From: Onchocerca volvulus
Taxonomy: Eukaryota > Nematoda > Chromadorea > Rhabditida > Onchocercidae
Assembly (NCBI GenBank): GCA_000499405.2
Contig: HG738140.1
Location: 62,001-126,000 of the forward strand
Reading direction: 5' to 3'
Length of the DNA: 64,000 nt
Program-made: the position numbers and the translations under genes
Notes under the pieces: model-generated
What the model was told of the DNA's origin: nothing
The model's database searches: none
What the model saw: the letters and a program-made list of their open reading frames with translations, nothing else
In this document: piece by piece, positions 38,842 to 52,200 of the stretch
Position numbering within the stretch: the stretch's first letter is position 1
How the letters are laid out: each line of letters starts with the position of its first letter

Positions 38842-41800
38842 ATCATTGGAGAGGGCATTTTCATGGCTCCACAACTTTCGTATTATCTGTCTCCAATTTT
38901 CTAAGAATCAAGAAATACATAATATAGATCGTGTTCAGTTGGCTATATATATATAGTGTACATCTGTCTCATGTTGCAAAGAAATCCAAAATGTAGATTA
39001 TAGATTTATAAACAAATGAGTGATGAAAAAGCAGGGAGAGAATAGAGCTTGTGACTTGACAGATGATAAGTGTTGCATATTACTGACAATAAATATATTG
39101 TGCTTTTATGAAATAAAATTTCAAGTTCTGATAATGCTATTTGTTTATGACAGAACTGATGTGGGGCAGTAGATTCTAGTGGAATGATGTCTTGCAAATT
39201 CGATACGACTGTACCATCCAGCGATGTCTGATCATCAAGAAGATTTCAGGAAATGCTTTATAGCTGGATATTTATTTGGTTAAAAACTGATGACATAATT
39301 TGCTTATATTGCATTTTTCTGAATAACTATTTGTACGGTGACAGATTAATTACTTAACTGAGACTAACTGTGAGAACTGCTTAACAAACCATTAAATTTA
39401 TGGAGAATAGTATCATTGGATGTCGGTACATAAAACATTGTGATAAGAGATATTTCAGAGTGTCGTGTAAGTCACAAACTAAGGTTTTATGGTATTTCTG
39501 TAGACATCGGGATTGATATCTTATTTGTTAAAAATAGTGTCTTATTTACTACAATTCTGTTTCGATCAGTTCAACTTACACTCCAACAGTTCATGAATGC
39601 ACTTCGCTATAAGTAAAATCTGGAAAGCTATAAATATTGTGCAACTTCTTGATCATATTATCAGCTGCTGAAGCTTGGAGAAATCGTGGGCAGCAAGTGA
39701 AGGAATAGAATCCATCTGTAGATTCTGCAGCTTGAAATTTCGTCCATTAAATTAGCTGATTTTTTTTTCGATACCAAATATTTAAGTAGAAATACGACTT
39801 TTATGGAAAGGGAAATCTTATTGGTGCTTAATCAAAAGATTGTTAGCGCAGATTTTAGAAAGTAAGGGTTTTTCCTGATAGAAATTATGTGCAGGAAATT
39901 TCTCATATTTCGGTTGCTCTAAATCAATGAAACATTGAATCAGGATGACTGTTATTTGCTTTATCTGGACTCTGTAGTTTGAATTTAAAGAAAAGATTGG
40001 GAAGTTTTACATTTTCAATGGCAGTCAAAGATTGAAGTCGAACAGAAAATGGTAAGTTTCTTGAATTTCAAGCCACAAACTTTCTTACTTCCGTATATCA
40101 CGATACCATGTGGTAATTTTTCATTATGTTACGCACATATGTTTGTGTGCACGTGCACGTTACACACGTGTCTCAAGTACGGCAATATGTTGTTAACTTA
40201 CATAATTTAGTGATATGACTTGCACCGTTGCTGCATTACCTGGTTGATTGGCAAATTAGAAAGAGAAGAAAGAAATGATCATTCAGATGCTTCATCCGAG
40301 CCGGTTATTCAGCATGATAAGCTGATTAAAATAATGAAAGTTCAGCATTTTCTTTATATTAATTTACTGCTCTACAAATATTGGAAATTTCTCCAAGAAC
40401 TCCCAGTATTTCTTATCATTTTTGGTAGGCATCACTCTGCCTATTTAAACACTGGCAGTGCTTCCCTTAGAAGATGGTGAAGCGCTGTTGCAATAGCAGA
40501 AATGAACATCACAAATCTTCGAGTCCAAATCAAATAAGACAAGATAGCAAAGACAGCAATGAGACATTGCTGTCATTCATACTGACCAAGAAGAGGACAA
40601 CTTGGCACAACAGAACATATCCAGAAATGGCAGTTTGCGACGGGTGAAATGAGAAATCTGTGTGAAAAGCGAAGACTGTTCATCATTCGTTCTTTTCGTC
40701 TTCTTGGAAGCTATCCAGTTCTCTAGTTTTCCTAACTAAATGCAACAAAAATTAGGATGAGAAAGCGAACAAAGTTAGCGCAATTGTTCCTAAGCAAATA
40801 AATCTCAAAGTTCACAGCAAATAAATCACAAGCGCTTTTAATTCGTTGATGATAACTATTAGCTGCATTTGCATGCTATGCGAAGCTAAACTATTGCAAA
40901 TTTCCATTATTAGTATAGCTGTTTGTGCAATTTTAATTTGTATTCATTATTAATTTGGCTGTTCTCTTATCTTGTTAATGTTCATGTGAGCATTATTGTA
41001 TGCTGACACTGGTAGCATAATTCGTTTAAGCGGAGAATCAGATTCGAATGATGCGAGTATGATTCCAGAATAATAGAAATTCATCAGATAGTTTATCATA
41101 TTTAACAGTTTCTCATTTGTTATTAGCTTCCAGAATATGTTTGAATCATCGGTTATTTAAGAATAATGCATCCTAAATTTAGCACAAATGTAATTAATTT
41201 CTCGAAGCTTTTGCATGCCAATTTTAATTTCAATTTTCTCTCCATCAAATCTATTTTTCCTCTACTGAAGATGGAACAGTAAGCTATGCTTTCGACCACA
41301 CTTTTCATGAATTTCATCGTTTCTGCAGTTGGCATTGGAAATTAAATAAATAGCTATAAGTGTTGAATATCAACTATGAAAGGAGTTATTACTTTGTTTC
41401 ACTCAGTACTGCTTTTGTCCCATCTTCCAACTGAAATGATTTGTAGATAAGCGTGCGAATCGTGCGAGATGAATTCAGCCTTGAAAGGCCACAAGAATTC
41501 ACTTTACTTCACTCTTCCTCCTATCATCCCATTTCATTATTTATATGAAATTTTAGCTCCCTCATCGCAAATTAAGCCTGAACATAATATGAGCCAAGCA
41601 CATAGAAAAAACCAGTGCTAGCATGAAATTCTCATCTCATCCTTGAATTTATATAGGCAAGAATACCAGCCATCTGAAATAACAAAACGAATTCTAGAAA
41701 ATGGTTTTCGGTTTTCTGAAACAGCCACAAATTAATGGAGCGGTAAAAATAATCCAGATTACATTTATTACTCCGACAGATTGCAATAAACATCAGAAAA

Positions 41801-42074
41801 CTGGTGGTTATTGGTCAAAGGTCAACAACACTAAAACAAATATTACGGGCGGGAAGAATCATTATGAGAAAGGAATAAACAGATTTTTGGATGAAAAGTG
41901 ATAAAAATATAGACTTAAAGAAATTTTTTTTGAAAGAAGAAAATGAATCCAAAAACTGGGCGATAAACAAGACACGAAAAAGCTTTAAAAAGATGCTGAA
42001 GAGATTCATAATGGAATAGAGAAAGTAATGCGAATGGTGAAACATTTCTGAGCATTTTCAAAACTGATTCTATT
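38842..42074. other. convergent intergenic region
   Basis: Between the 3' ends of TRAIP and the ZP gene. Candidate poly(A) signals are AATAAA at 39088-39093 (plus) and, for the ZP gene, TTTATT near 41763 (minus). A CACGTG-rich stretch is at 40147-40172. Open frames such as 40220-40480 and 41701-41901 are unsupported. Confidence 0.5.
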
Positions 42075-45000
42075 TCATGGTATTTCTTCAAATTTGCCAT
42101 TGCTGAACATATTTTCGGAACTTGGAACAAAATCACATTTGAGCAAATGTTTATTATAGTAACGTTTCTGCATGAAAATGATAATCAAGAAGAAAGCCAA
42201 TAACAGAATGAAGACTATATTTTGCAAAAGCATCCCATTTCGCAGTTCCTTGCATGCTATGTTTAATATTTCGGGTGACCTTCTTCGATTCATTTCATTA
42301 CGCTCGAGAATCATTAACTGAAAATATATGTTAATTACTTTCACTTTTTGGACTCTTAATTTTTATTTTTGCAGCATAATTACCTCTTATGGCATATAAC
42401 GCAAGATAAAGAAGACCCATTCTTGTTAGATCGATCAGAATTCCTTTCAAAGATGTACTGGATTTCAAGCGTTAGTTTTTGTACTGTCCCAAAAAAATTG
42501 TTTGTTTTAATCAAAATAAATGTATCTCATTACCCTCAACTTGCAGTACACACTTTAAGTTTCAAAGCATCCTAAAAATCTACAATTCCAGCCATCTTCT
42601 TAACCCAAAATTGAATTTTGAAAGCAACTTCAATCTTTTCATCATTACTCATCATTTTATTTCTAGCTTCTGAAACGATAAAACCGCAAAATGTAACTCA
42701 TTACTCAACCTTTTTTCATCAAATGAGTTATTTTTCAAGCTATAAATTCAACTTAACATGAAAATTTCAAAACCTGATCAGCATTGACATCTAGTGTGAA
42801 ATGATTAACGGTGGTGGAATTCATCATAATAAGAAATTTCCGGGAAAGAGAATCCATTGTGAGTTCAGATTTTTTCACGGAACGTTTTCGTTTGTAATTT
42901 CTCGTTTCATTTTGTCCCACCTCTGACAGTGTAAGAACATTTAATTTCTTGGTATTATTTGGTACATAATCAAAAACAAAAAGTTGTTATTTGATGTATA
43001 ATCAATAACATCTGCATAATTTCTGAATCCAGTACTACTGAATATCAACAATGCAACGCAAGCAGTAATTATTAAAATTTTGAAAAAAATAAGAACCATC
43101 AGTATTCAAGTCTCGTTCAAAATCATTTCCTAAGAATACGATTACTCTACTTTTTTGCCGTCAGCTAGGTGAAAAGTCAAAAACTTCTGTGGATTCTATA
43201 AAATAAAAGAAGCCGCACTAGGTATATTGGTTTACTAATCACAGGTTAACACTTCTCATATTAGTTTACCTTGAACCAACTATTCAAAGTACTCGTTATT
43301 TAATCATTTGTCATTGAATAAAGCAAAACTATAACTCGATCTGCTAAGTTTGGTGCGGTTTTTTTATCGCATGCCATATTAAATATGATTGATTTACCTC
43401 GTTGCGTAATCTCGCATAGTTGATCACTCTCTGGAGACACCATTGATGAAGAGGTCGACTTTGCAGACTTTGTAGTAGTAGGTGTTTGCTGGGTAGGAAC
43501 TGTTCTAGAAGGTTCGATTTTGCAATCAGGTGGCTGAAAAAAAGTAAAAATAAATTTAATGTTTGCTCAATGCTTGTCAAGTAAATCTTTTATTTTGTAT
43601 TTATGAATAAAACAATAGCCGTGTAAATATTTTTCCATATGTGGGACGACACTGCTCTTTTTCTGAAATTAGAAACGAATGTTTTCCGAACAAGAGATCA
43701 TAGCAAGTGATATATATTTTATCCTTATCAGATATTCATCACTTTATTCCATATGGCCATGAAAACAGAATCACTGCATTAAGGCCAGACGAATTGATAA
43801 AACAAGAATGATGTGAACATAAATTTTTCGAAAGCAAAAAATTAAGTACCGAAATGCCTTTACAACCGTTTTCTTCTTTAATGCAGACTGTTACTTTGCA
43901 CTGAAAGTGAATCATGGGTTCATCGACAAATTTGAACGCTGGTACCACGGAAAATGCATTTGTGAGATCCTCACTATATTCCAATGGATCCATTAAGGTA
44001 GAGTCTGTGATACAGCTAGAAATATTATTAATTAATCAAGCATCATTACTGTCTAGTAACTAGTCTTGCATGCCAAATGCCAATTTGAAGTTATAATATT
44101 TTGGAAAACTGAAAACTTTTACGAAAAAAAAGGACATTCATAGAAAATTTTGAATCCCACAGCCAAGTTTGAAGTGACTGCGAAATTCTTTTAACCAATA
44201 TCAAAAAACTTTCCGCATTTATAGCTTTCATAAAAGTGTACGCAGAAGAATAAAACGTGTTAGTAAAATGTGGAAAGCAACTTAGAATCAAAATTTAGCT
44301 CTATTCGAAATTAATCAAACTTACCCTCGATCATCAACAAGCTGAAAAACATTATCATCAGATTTACGAACAAAGCATGAATGAATAAGCATACCGTATT
44401 TTTCTGAAAATTATAACTTTCTCAATTTCCGAATAGTGATAAAATTGTAGTCAGAAACTACTTCCATGTAAATTTATTATGAAAAATCTGGGATTGAATG
44501 AAAAAGCAAAAATTTTTTCAAAATTGTAGATAGAGTGAAAATGAATTAAAGTTCGCTGCATTAAACTTTGTTTTCGGAGATTTCGAAATGAAGATGGAAA
44601 TTGAAAATAAAAGCAAGAAGAAAAGCGTAGCATGAATAAAATCATTTTAGTGAGAGTGGAAACAAAATTAGGTCTAGAGAGATTTGACTGAATAAACAGG
44701 GAAAAATAATTAAATCTAAAATTCAATTTAATAAATCGGACTGGAATAATAGTGATTGCTTGATCATTTGATCCAGTTTTTTACTGTGATAATTCGACTA
44801 GACGTCGAAAACAGTATGAATAGTACCTCAGAAAGAACTCTGTGATATGCAAAGAATTGTGATCTCAGTTCAAAATTGTCACCTGATGCACAGTTCCATG
44901 TATGAATCAGTTTATCGCCAACATTTGCATATTTCACCGGTTTACCGGTTGAATCCCGCACCTCATAGACACACTTCATCACATTTTCGCTTGATAGTTC

Positions 45001-46354
45001 TTTTGTCGTTAAGACGTTGCTAAAAATACAAATTTAGATAGCACAGTTAGCTTTAACTCCATAAAAAGAGCTAAATGAAATGGCAATGGAGCAGTAAACG
45101 TTGTTGAAGCTTTGGAACAATTTTGAAGAATCATCATACTTTCGGATTCATTTGAAAAGCCCATTCGATTCTAAACCAGATTTTAATATTTTGCCGTTCT
45201 TCAAATCAGTAAATACTGCTCTGTTCTGCTGAACCTGATAATATTCTCAGCAAAAATCATTGAGTAAGCAAATTCGGAATTACAAAACTTCCTGATTTAA
45301 TATTTACCCCTACTTAAATTATTTTACCCGACTTCCATATCCAGATTTAAATTGTCGGAGCCTTTCCTATAGAAACACTTCACACGATATATTCTGTCGT
45401 CTTTTGTTAAAAACAAATGGTGATATTGAACGACGACAATTATGTAATAGTTGAATCCTGGCGGTTCTTTCTGAAATATTTTGCATATGTAGAATCATAG
45501 CTATTCACTAGTTGTTTGATTAAAGATCAATTTTCGGCTTGTATTTCAGGGCATTCGCGATTTTCTTCTCCCTGTCTACGAGACAAGTTAAAAACTGGAA
45601 CTCTCCTCTAATAGCTATATTTCAGTTATTTCGCTTAAAATGAATATGCCTGTTGTTCACATTTCAGTTTACAACCACTCATATAGGAAATATCAAAGGA
45701 AACTGCGTTGGTAAGTGGCTTCTGCGTGAAATCTAAATGGCATCTTTTATTCATAAAGGATTCCTTCACATAAATATGTCCATAAAATGGCATTTCCGAT
45801 TCGAAGAATAATCGCAAGCCGTCCATATAACATTCCTAAAAAAAAAAAAAGTTGAATGATGATATGGCTGTGTAGCAGAAAAGATAACTTAAAAGTCGAT
45901 ATATTTGCTGTTAATTACAGAATTCGTTTTGTTTGCGATTGACGGAGTTGATGTAAAAATTTATATGCACTGTGATATTTTGAAGTCAGAAATTAACCGA
46001 TTTGCATTTGACAACAGCTACGCTATGCGTCCATCCCGTATATTAAATTAGATGGATAGCAAAAACTTATAGAATCGAAATTTTTTATAATCATCTGAGC
46101 AGGTCCATCTGAGAAGTTGAACACTACAATAAAGACGTGACATTTTATCGTCTATTGACGTGTGCAGTGCACAATTCATGATCAGATGGACAAATTGACA
46201 GTTGTAAGTAGTAAATACTAATAATACATGTTTGGATTTATCAAAGTAAGAAGGCAAAAGATACAATTACCAGTACTGGTTCTTTTAATGTCCATACCCG
46301 TTGTGACAACAACGTGATGAAGAGTACTTCTGGTAGCAGTACTACTGATCGCAT
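42075..46354 (-). CDS. ZP-domain (cuticlin-like) type I membrane protein
   Basis: Nine exons: 46354-46271, 45835-45650, 45470-45328, 45019-44883, 44403-44325, 44015-43850, 43533-43398, 42922-42774, 42317-42075, giving 440 residues with all phases closing. Residues 1-22 are a signal peptide (VVLLPEVLFITLLSQ). The ZP domain runs from about 30 to 300: DGLRLFFESEMPFYGHIYV, FLTKDDRIYRVKCFY, KCVYEVRDSTGKPVKYANVG, MLIHSCFV, then a C-rich end CKVTVCIKEENGCKG. A furin-type cleavage site, KRKRS, is at 321-325, and a membrane helix at 391-409 (IVFILLLAFFLIII) precedes a short cytoplasmic tail. This is the layout of nematode cuticlins and apical matrix ZP proteins, which are secreted, cut and polymerised. 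Intron 2 uses a GC donor (CAG|GCATAT). Which cuticlin-like member it is cannot be told. Confidence 0.9.
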
Positions 46355-47394
46355 CAGGAAGAGGAAAAAGCGAATCTGGCAGCGATAACTTGCAGGAAGC
46401 TTCAGTAATTGCAGAAATCTGTTGTCAGAAAACTAATGAAATGGTACCAATCTAATTGTATCCTTGGACTATCTTCGAACTATTCTTCTTCTCTTTTATT
46501 TCTTTCTATCAAAAATTAATTTAAATGAAATCCGCCCATCTATTTGTTTATTGAAATTTCTTTTGACGAATGGAAGATGGAGAAATTGTGCTTGCTGCCT
46601 AATTTATTAATCCTACCGTATTTTCACTGTCAATAAACGCTTTTTTAATCCGATTGACACATATGCATTAATGAATCTATGTTTGCGGCCGAAAATAAAT
46701 GGCACCTCGAATAATCTGTATATACAACTTTGAATTATGAAACTAATATAAAATTAACGCTTATGGATCCTAGCGGTAACTATTTTTGAATAATTTTATA
46801 TAATGTACGTCAATTTATCTTTCATTTATGTCCACCTGATTAACAAGCTAAGAGTCAGTGGAAGTTGATTTGTGATTTGGCTTCTTGATAAGAATTCATA
46901 ATTTCGGCCATCAGAATATTCCGATTTATCCATCGTCCATTAGATTCCTGACAAATGCAAGCAATGTCGTGAAAGTAATTTGTGGAAGGTTTTCCATCGA
47001 AGATTGGAACTTGGTACGGATGATTTTGTTGTCTATTGAAGTCCTTGATATGAGAATTTTATTTGTCCGAACTAAGTTACACAATGAATTGATGAATATC
47101 GATAATGAACCGATAATTTGGACTTCCTCTGATAAGGGAGAAGTTATCTGCGGTTTATGGGAATTAACAGAATTTGATGAGGTTTGGAGAGCGCCGCTTG
47201 TCGAATACCGATCAGAAAAGAATTACAACACTGATCGGTCACAGCAAAGGATTGAATAACTTGACTAAATAGGGTAAAGATGGAATGAATGATGAAAGCA
47301 TCCCTTCAGATAAAAATCCTTTTTTAAAGTGAAGTTGTCAAACTTGAATTCCTTCATTTCGCTTTATATCCGAAAGAAAGAGCAAATTTTTTCT
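46355..47394. other. divergent intergenic region, left part
   Basis: Upstream of the ZP gene. The 124-codon open frame at 46885-47259 on plus has no start context, domain or splice support that I can see. It could be a remnant; I make no call. Confidence 0.4.
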
Positions 47395-47552
47395 TTTATT
47401 TTTACTATACCATGATCTAATTTTCTCTTACTTTTTACAAAGCCATGTAATTTAGGTCCATAAGCAACATTACCATATACTGACTTTGGAAAAGGATTTG
47501 ACTTTTGAAATACCATACCGACTTCTGCTCCGAACAGTACAACATCCACATG
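47395..47552 (-). pseudogene. pstB: pstB fragment of Wolbachia type (nuclear bacterial relic)
   Basis: About 50 codons read as the part of PstB, the ATP-binding subunit of the phosphate ABC transporter, that contains the Q-loop. Visible are [38 protein letters not shown] and [11 protein letters not shown]; family members as I recall them have VGMVFQKPNPFPKSIY-NV-YGP. Walker A upstream and the LSGGQ signature and Walker B downstream are missing on both sides. An extra codon seems inserted after KLDH. It is a short, dead piece in worm intergenic DNA, on the opposite strand to WDFY2. A contaminating bacterial contig is unlikely because intact worm genes flank it within 3 kb. Assignment is from motif memory. 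Confidence 0.8.
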
Positions 47553-49249
47553 ACACATTTACTACATGTAAACTCCAATATAATTTACAACATAAGTAAC
47601 TTCAGCGCAAAGAGAGAGAGATAATTTACATGTTCGCATGGCGCAAAGAGAGTTGTTTACTTCATGCCATCATAGCACAACACAATTTACAATATGTTAA
47701 TTATAACGAGAAGGTCAAAAGTTTGCTTATACAAAGATATTCTGTAATACAAAGATTTTTGATTAATTCGTCATATTTATGTTCCAAAAAATATTTCGGT
47801 TTTACCGACAAGCAATTAGATTCCGGAAACACAAGATGACGCCTTTCAATGCCCCTGAGAGTTCCTAGAATCACTCACTGCATACTGCGATAAACATTAG
47901 TTTCGGATTTTGAAGAAGTGGGTGCTAACGATAGCACGTCTTATCTTTTATTCTGATCACTCTTCAGAAGGAAGAATCAATCACTAAAAGTCCCTCAACC
48001 ATGCCCCAGAAGCAACCGCCATCACTCGACACTTCCATTTTTTCAAGTGCCATCGCCCTAAAGTGCTATCGTCACTCTCGGTATAGATCTTATTCCAGTA
48101 TGAGAAACTGTCAACAATCTGTAATTGATCTCGATCCTTCTGAAAATTCAATCACGATCGATGGAGAAATGCTTTCAATCTCTGTCGTACATGCGAATTA
48201 TCACTCCATCAGTCTCCTCAACCTCGGCCCCAGCGTCCCTGTCCTCAGTCATTGCTTCTCTAGTCCTTCAGTCTTCAACATTGTTCAATTCTTATGGCCA
48301 TCGGCATATTCAGCTTATCATAATGTCCTATGAGCCAAGGAAAGAAAAGACGTAGAGCTCTTGACTTCTCCGCTTCTTTTCTCATTTTAAGAGTGATGAT
48401 GGTGTTCACTCTATTTCTACTGTCTCTTTTTCTCATCTCTCTTAACCCAATTTTCAATTGTACGCTAAGTGATCTGTTTAATACCTCGCTATTAAAAGCT
48501 CGCCAGGTTACCTGATTGGTATGAACTAGCCAATCAGGTCACATCTTTTACATATCTCAAGTCACACAGAATCTAATTTCAAATTAAAAAACTTTAATGA
48601 CCATGTAGAAGTTGCTTATTACAGCGCAAAAATTCGTGTCTTCTTTTCCGTTGACAGTTAAATGTGTTAGTACTCGATAATGGGAAGGGTAAGAAATCGG
48701 TACAGCAGTGACCGCGTTAACGTGATTGCTTTGGCATGACATTGACGTACGTTGTATGACAGAATCGAAATGTATTTCAAATTCCTTCATAGACTGTTAG
48801 TTCATAAATTTAGTTCCAGAATTCATGTCATCCAGTATAATATTTGCGTGATTAGAGCTAATATATGCCTTCAGTTAAAGGGTGATATGTGGTGTCGACT
48901 GATATTTCACATCATAGTGATAAGCTACCAGTGTTAATTAACTTATACAATGCTGCAAAGCGATATGGTATAAGTTGACAGTGATAGTTTATCACTGTAG
49001 TGTGAAATGTCGTCGATGTCATGCATTCAAAGATTGCTGAGAGTACGGAGACAAAAAAAATATTTATAATAATTAAGTTGAGGAGTATAAATTTAAGTTG
49101 CGATAAACTGATAAGGAAATATTCTGTGCTTTTTCTTCGTAATGTAGTCCTGAAGTCATGATATCTTCGGACGTTGGCTAAGAATTCTTGAAATTATCAT
49201 TTCTTTGTATTATAGGGGCAGATATTTAATATATTATTGGGAGCAATCC
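47553..49249. other. divergent intergenic region, right part
   Basis: Contains an open frame at 48001-48333 (110 codons, higher G+C, unrecognised) and an inverted repeat, ACCTGATTGG at 48510-48519 with its complement at 48530-48539. TTGTATTATAG ending near 49214 is a candidate trans-splice acceptor for WDFY2. Confidence 0.45.
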
Positions 49250-52200
49250 ATGGCTGCAGTGATAAATGCGAAGCCAAGTTCTTTGACTCGATGTAGCATG
49301 GGTATTGGGAAACCAGGTCTCTCTTTCTCATTTAAATTTACGAAAAGGAAGTATGCATGTATAAATAAATTGAGAGGAAATTTCATGTATTAAGAAACTT
49401 GTTTGTTATGGATGATCCATATATTATTTGCAGTAAAGCTGGACTGTTTCAAAAATTGATGATATTTAACAAACTTTGTTTTATTAGGATTAATTGGTTG
49501 AAAATGTCAATTATCGAGATAAATTTAGTGCTGTTACATAAGATCGAAGGACAAATATCCCGTGTAAACGGCATACATTTATTGAGTACTGAAGAAGGCG
49601 TGCTAACAATCAGTGATGATCGATCATTACGTGTTTACTTGAAACGTGACAACGAGCAATTCTGGCCATCCATCTATCATTACCTCCCATTTTCTCCCAG
49701 TTCGATGCATTTTGATGAGTATAAATTAAGGTATCACTTGGCATCGCTTATTACAATATGTAACATATTCTGCAGCGAAAGTAAAGAAAGAAAAGACAGA
49801 AAAGGCAAAATATAAGAGAATAGTTACACATTTTTAGGGAATGGCATAATGCTGTAATTGGGAGAATTCCAGAGTGGAGGAAACAGATTCCAAATTAAAA
49901 TTAAGAGGATTTGGAACGATTAGCAACATCTTTATATATAATTATTTCCAGCAGAAACTACTTTGTGATATGGAATAATATTCTTTATTACAGGCTCTTT
50001 GTTGGTCTTATCAACGGTAGCGTTTATGAGTACAAAGTAGCGGAAGACATGAACAGTTTGTCGGAACAACGTCACTGGATGGCACATTTGAGTTTGGTTA
50101 CTTCTGTACTATATTCACCGGAAGCTGAACTAATCTTCAGTTGTAGCAAAGATAAAACGACAGTTTGGCATTGTTCCGAAACCTCTGTAAAAATGGGCTA
50201 GTTTCAAGATTATCGCCATATAAATTTCGCGTTGGAATTGTTCATAAATCTGTAGTTGTTCATATGTGATGAAAGACAATCTGTTAAAGTATTTGCTGTT
50301 GTAGGTCATTAAGCTTAATTGAAGAAATAGAAATAGTAATCTTTCATCTACGAATAAGAATGTTGTGGGCGATTTAAAGTGTTATATTAAAAAGATCATA
50401 TGATGATTTTTGAGAACATGAAAATTCGAAGTGACTATGATTATGCTTACCTAGTTCTAGCGACTAGACTTAAAATTCATGGGATCTATTGTTTTCGAAA
50501 TCCTAATGCTGACTTTTCTCTAAAAGTCGAATATAGCATTAAAGGATTTCATCTAGAAAAGTTGAATAGCACAATTGTTCAACGAGCCAATATGTTCTGG
50601 TTCTAACCTATTTTATGACTGCATAGCAAGTGCTCTAATTATCTCCTAGAAACTATAGCTGGTTGTTTAGACCACCCAAACAACTGCTATAAAAAATTTG
50701 CTTTTATTATTCAAATTAGGGAAAAAATATTGCTTTATTAATCGTCTGCTCTTTCTACTCTTTGTTTTTTGTTAATTTAGTTCTTTTTTTTTCTGTGACT
50801 TGCGGATATTTAAACTTCAAGTACTTTTAGTCATAGAAGATTGAATTTTTGAATTATTATAAGATGAATCACCTGCTAGCAGTAATGATTATTTATTGCA
50901 GGATCCTATACAGGCGAATCAGGCTTCACGGCTTTGGAATTCGATGTGTCATCGAAATTTGTTTTTTTAGGCGATTCTGGTGGTGGCGTTATTCTCCTAC
51001 GTTTAAACGGTTCGGAAGCTAATGTCGTCACCACTCTTTCTGCACATACAAGTGGGTTGTACGAGTTAGAATTTATTTTAGCGATATGCTGTATATATGT
51101 AACAGTTCTGACGAAACATGATCTAGCACATCATGGTAAAGATAGCGAAGCATAATGTCATTAATTGATGTTGTGTTGAGGATGATTTTGGAATGGTTGT
51201 AAATTAACATCTCAAACTTATGTTCTGCTCACTGCCATAACTTCATTGGACGATGCACTATATTGAATGATCGGATACTGTTGGAGATAACATGTCGACG
51301 GTGTCTTTTTAATGTAGCATTCCAAAATCATTCCTTTTCTATATTTTTAAATTTCCCTTAAAAAACTGCTCTTAGGAAATATATACTTTTATTTATGTTC
51401 AGCTTTGCTTTTAGATACCATAACATCGCTGGCCTGGGATTCAGAACGTCAATTATTGTTTTCAGCAGGAGCCGATCACCTTGTTATCATGTGGGACATT
51501 GGTGGAAAGAAAGGACAAGCATTTGAATTGAAGTGAGCTTTCCAGTCTTTTCAAATCATTTGAGTTTACAGCATGTATTATTTAATATTTTTACTACGTG
51601 ATACCGATCGTTTTATATCAGACAAGAATGAAGTTCTTCTTCCAGCGTATGCGTATGATGACTATCAATATCAGTATGCATAAAATATATGTGATGTACT
51701 GACAATAAGCGAAATAATAATGGATAGCTTTAAAAGATAAATAATGTAAGCTGATATTCATGCTATTTATTGACTTGGAGCAGAAATTGGTCCAGTTAGG
51801 TCTTCTTAATTGAAACATTATTTTTGCTTTTAGATTTGCTTAATGTTAAAATTTTTTATCCAGACAGCTCATTTTTACCTATGGCTAATTGTTTTCATAA
51901 CTAAAATGGTTCATGTATTGTTTATTTAAACTACTACAGTCGCTATTACGTTAAGTGATATTTACTGTAAATGGCATGAAAATTAAGTTTAAAAAAACTA
52001 AAAACACTAAATTTGATAAAATTTTATTATTTCTTAGATGCTGCTATCTGAATTTTAGCGCCCACAACAACAGATTAACATGTCTACGATATGCACAGCA
52101 TAAGAAAAGGCTTTTTTCGGCAGATGAAGACGGAAGTTTAGTTTGTTGGGATATGACGGCGAAACGCGTGGAAACACCAGGATGGAAAACGAGTGATAGC

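Noticed and set aside
46885..47259. 124-codon open frame near the pstB relic
   Set aside because: Tested by eye for bacterial and worm families; nothing matched and no splice context, so left uncalled.
48001..48333. 110-codon Ser/Pro-rich open frame
   Set aside because: Two other frames are also open here; driven by base composition.
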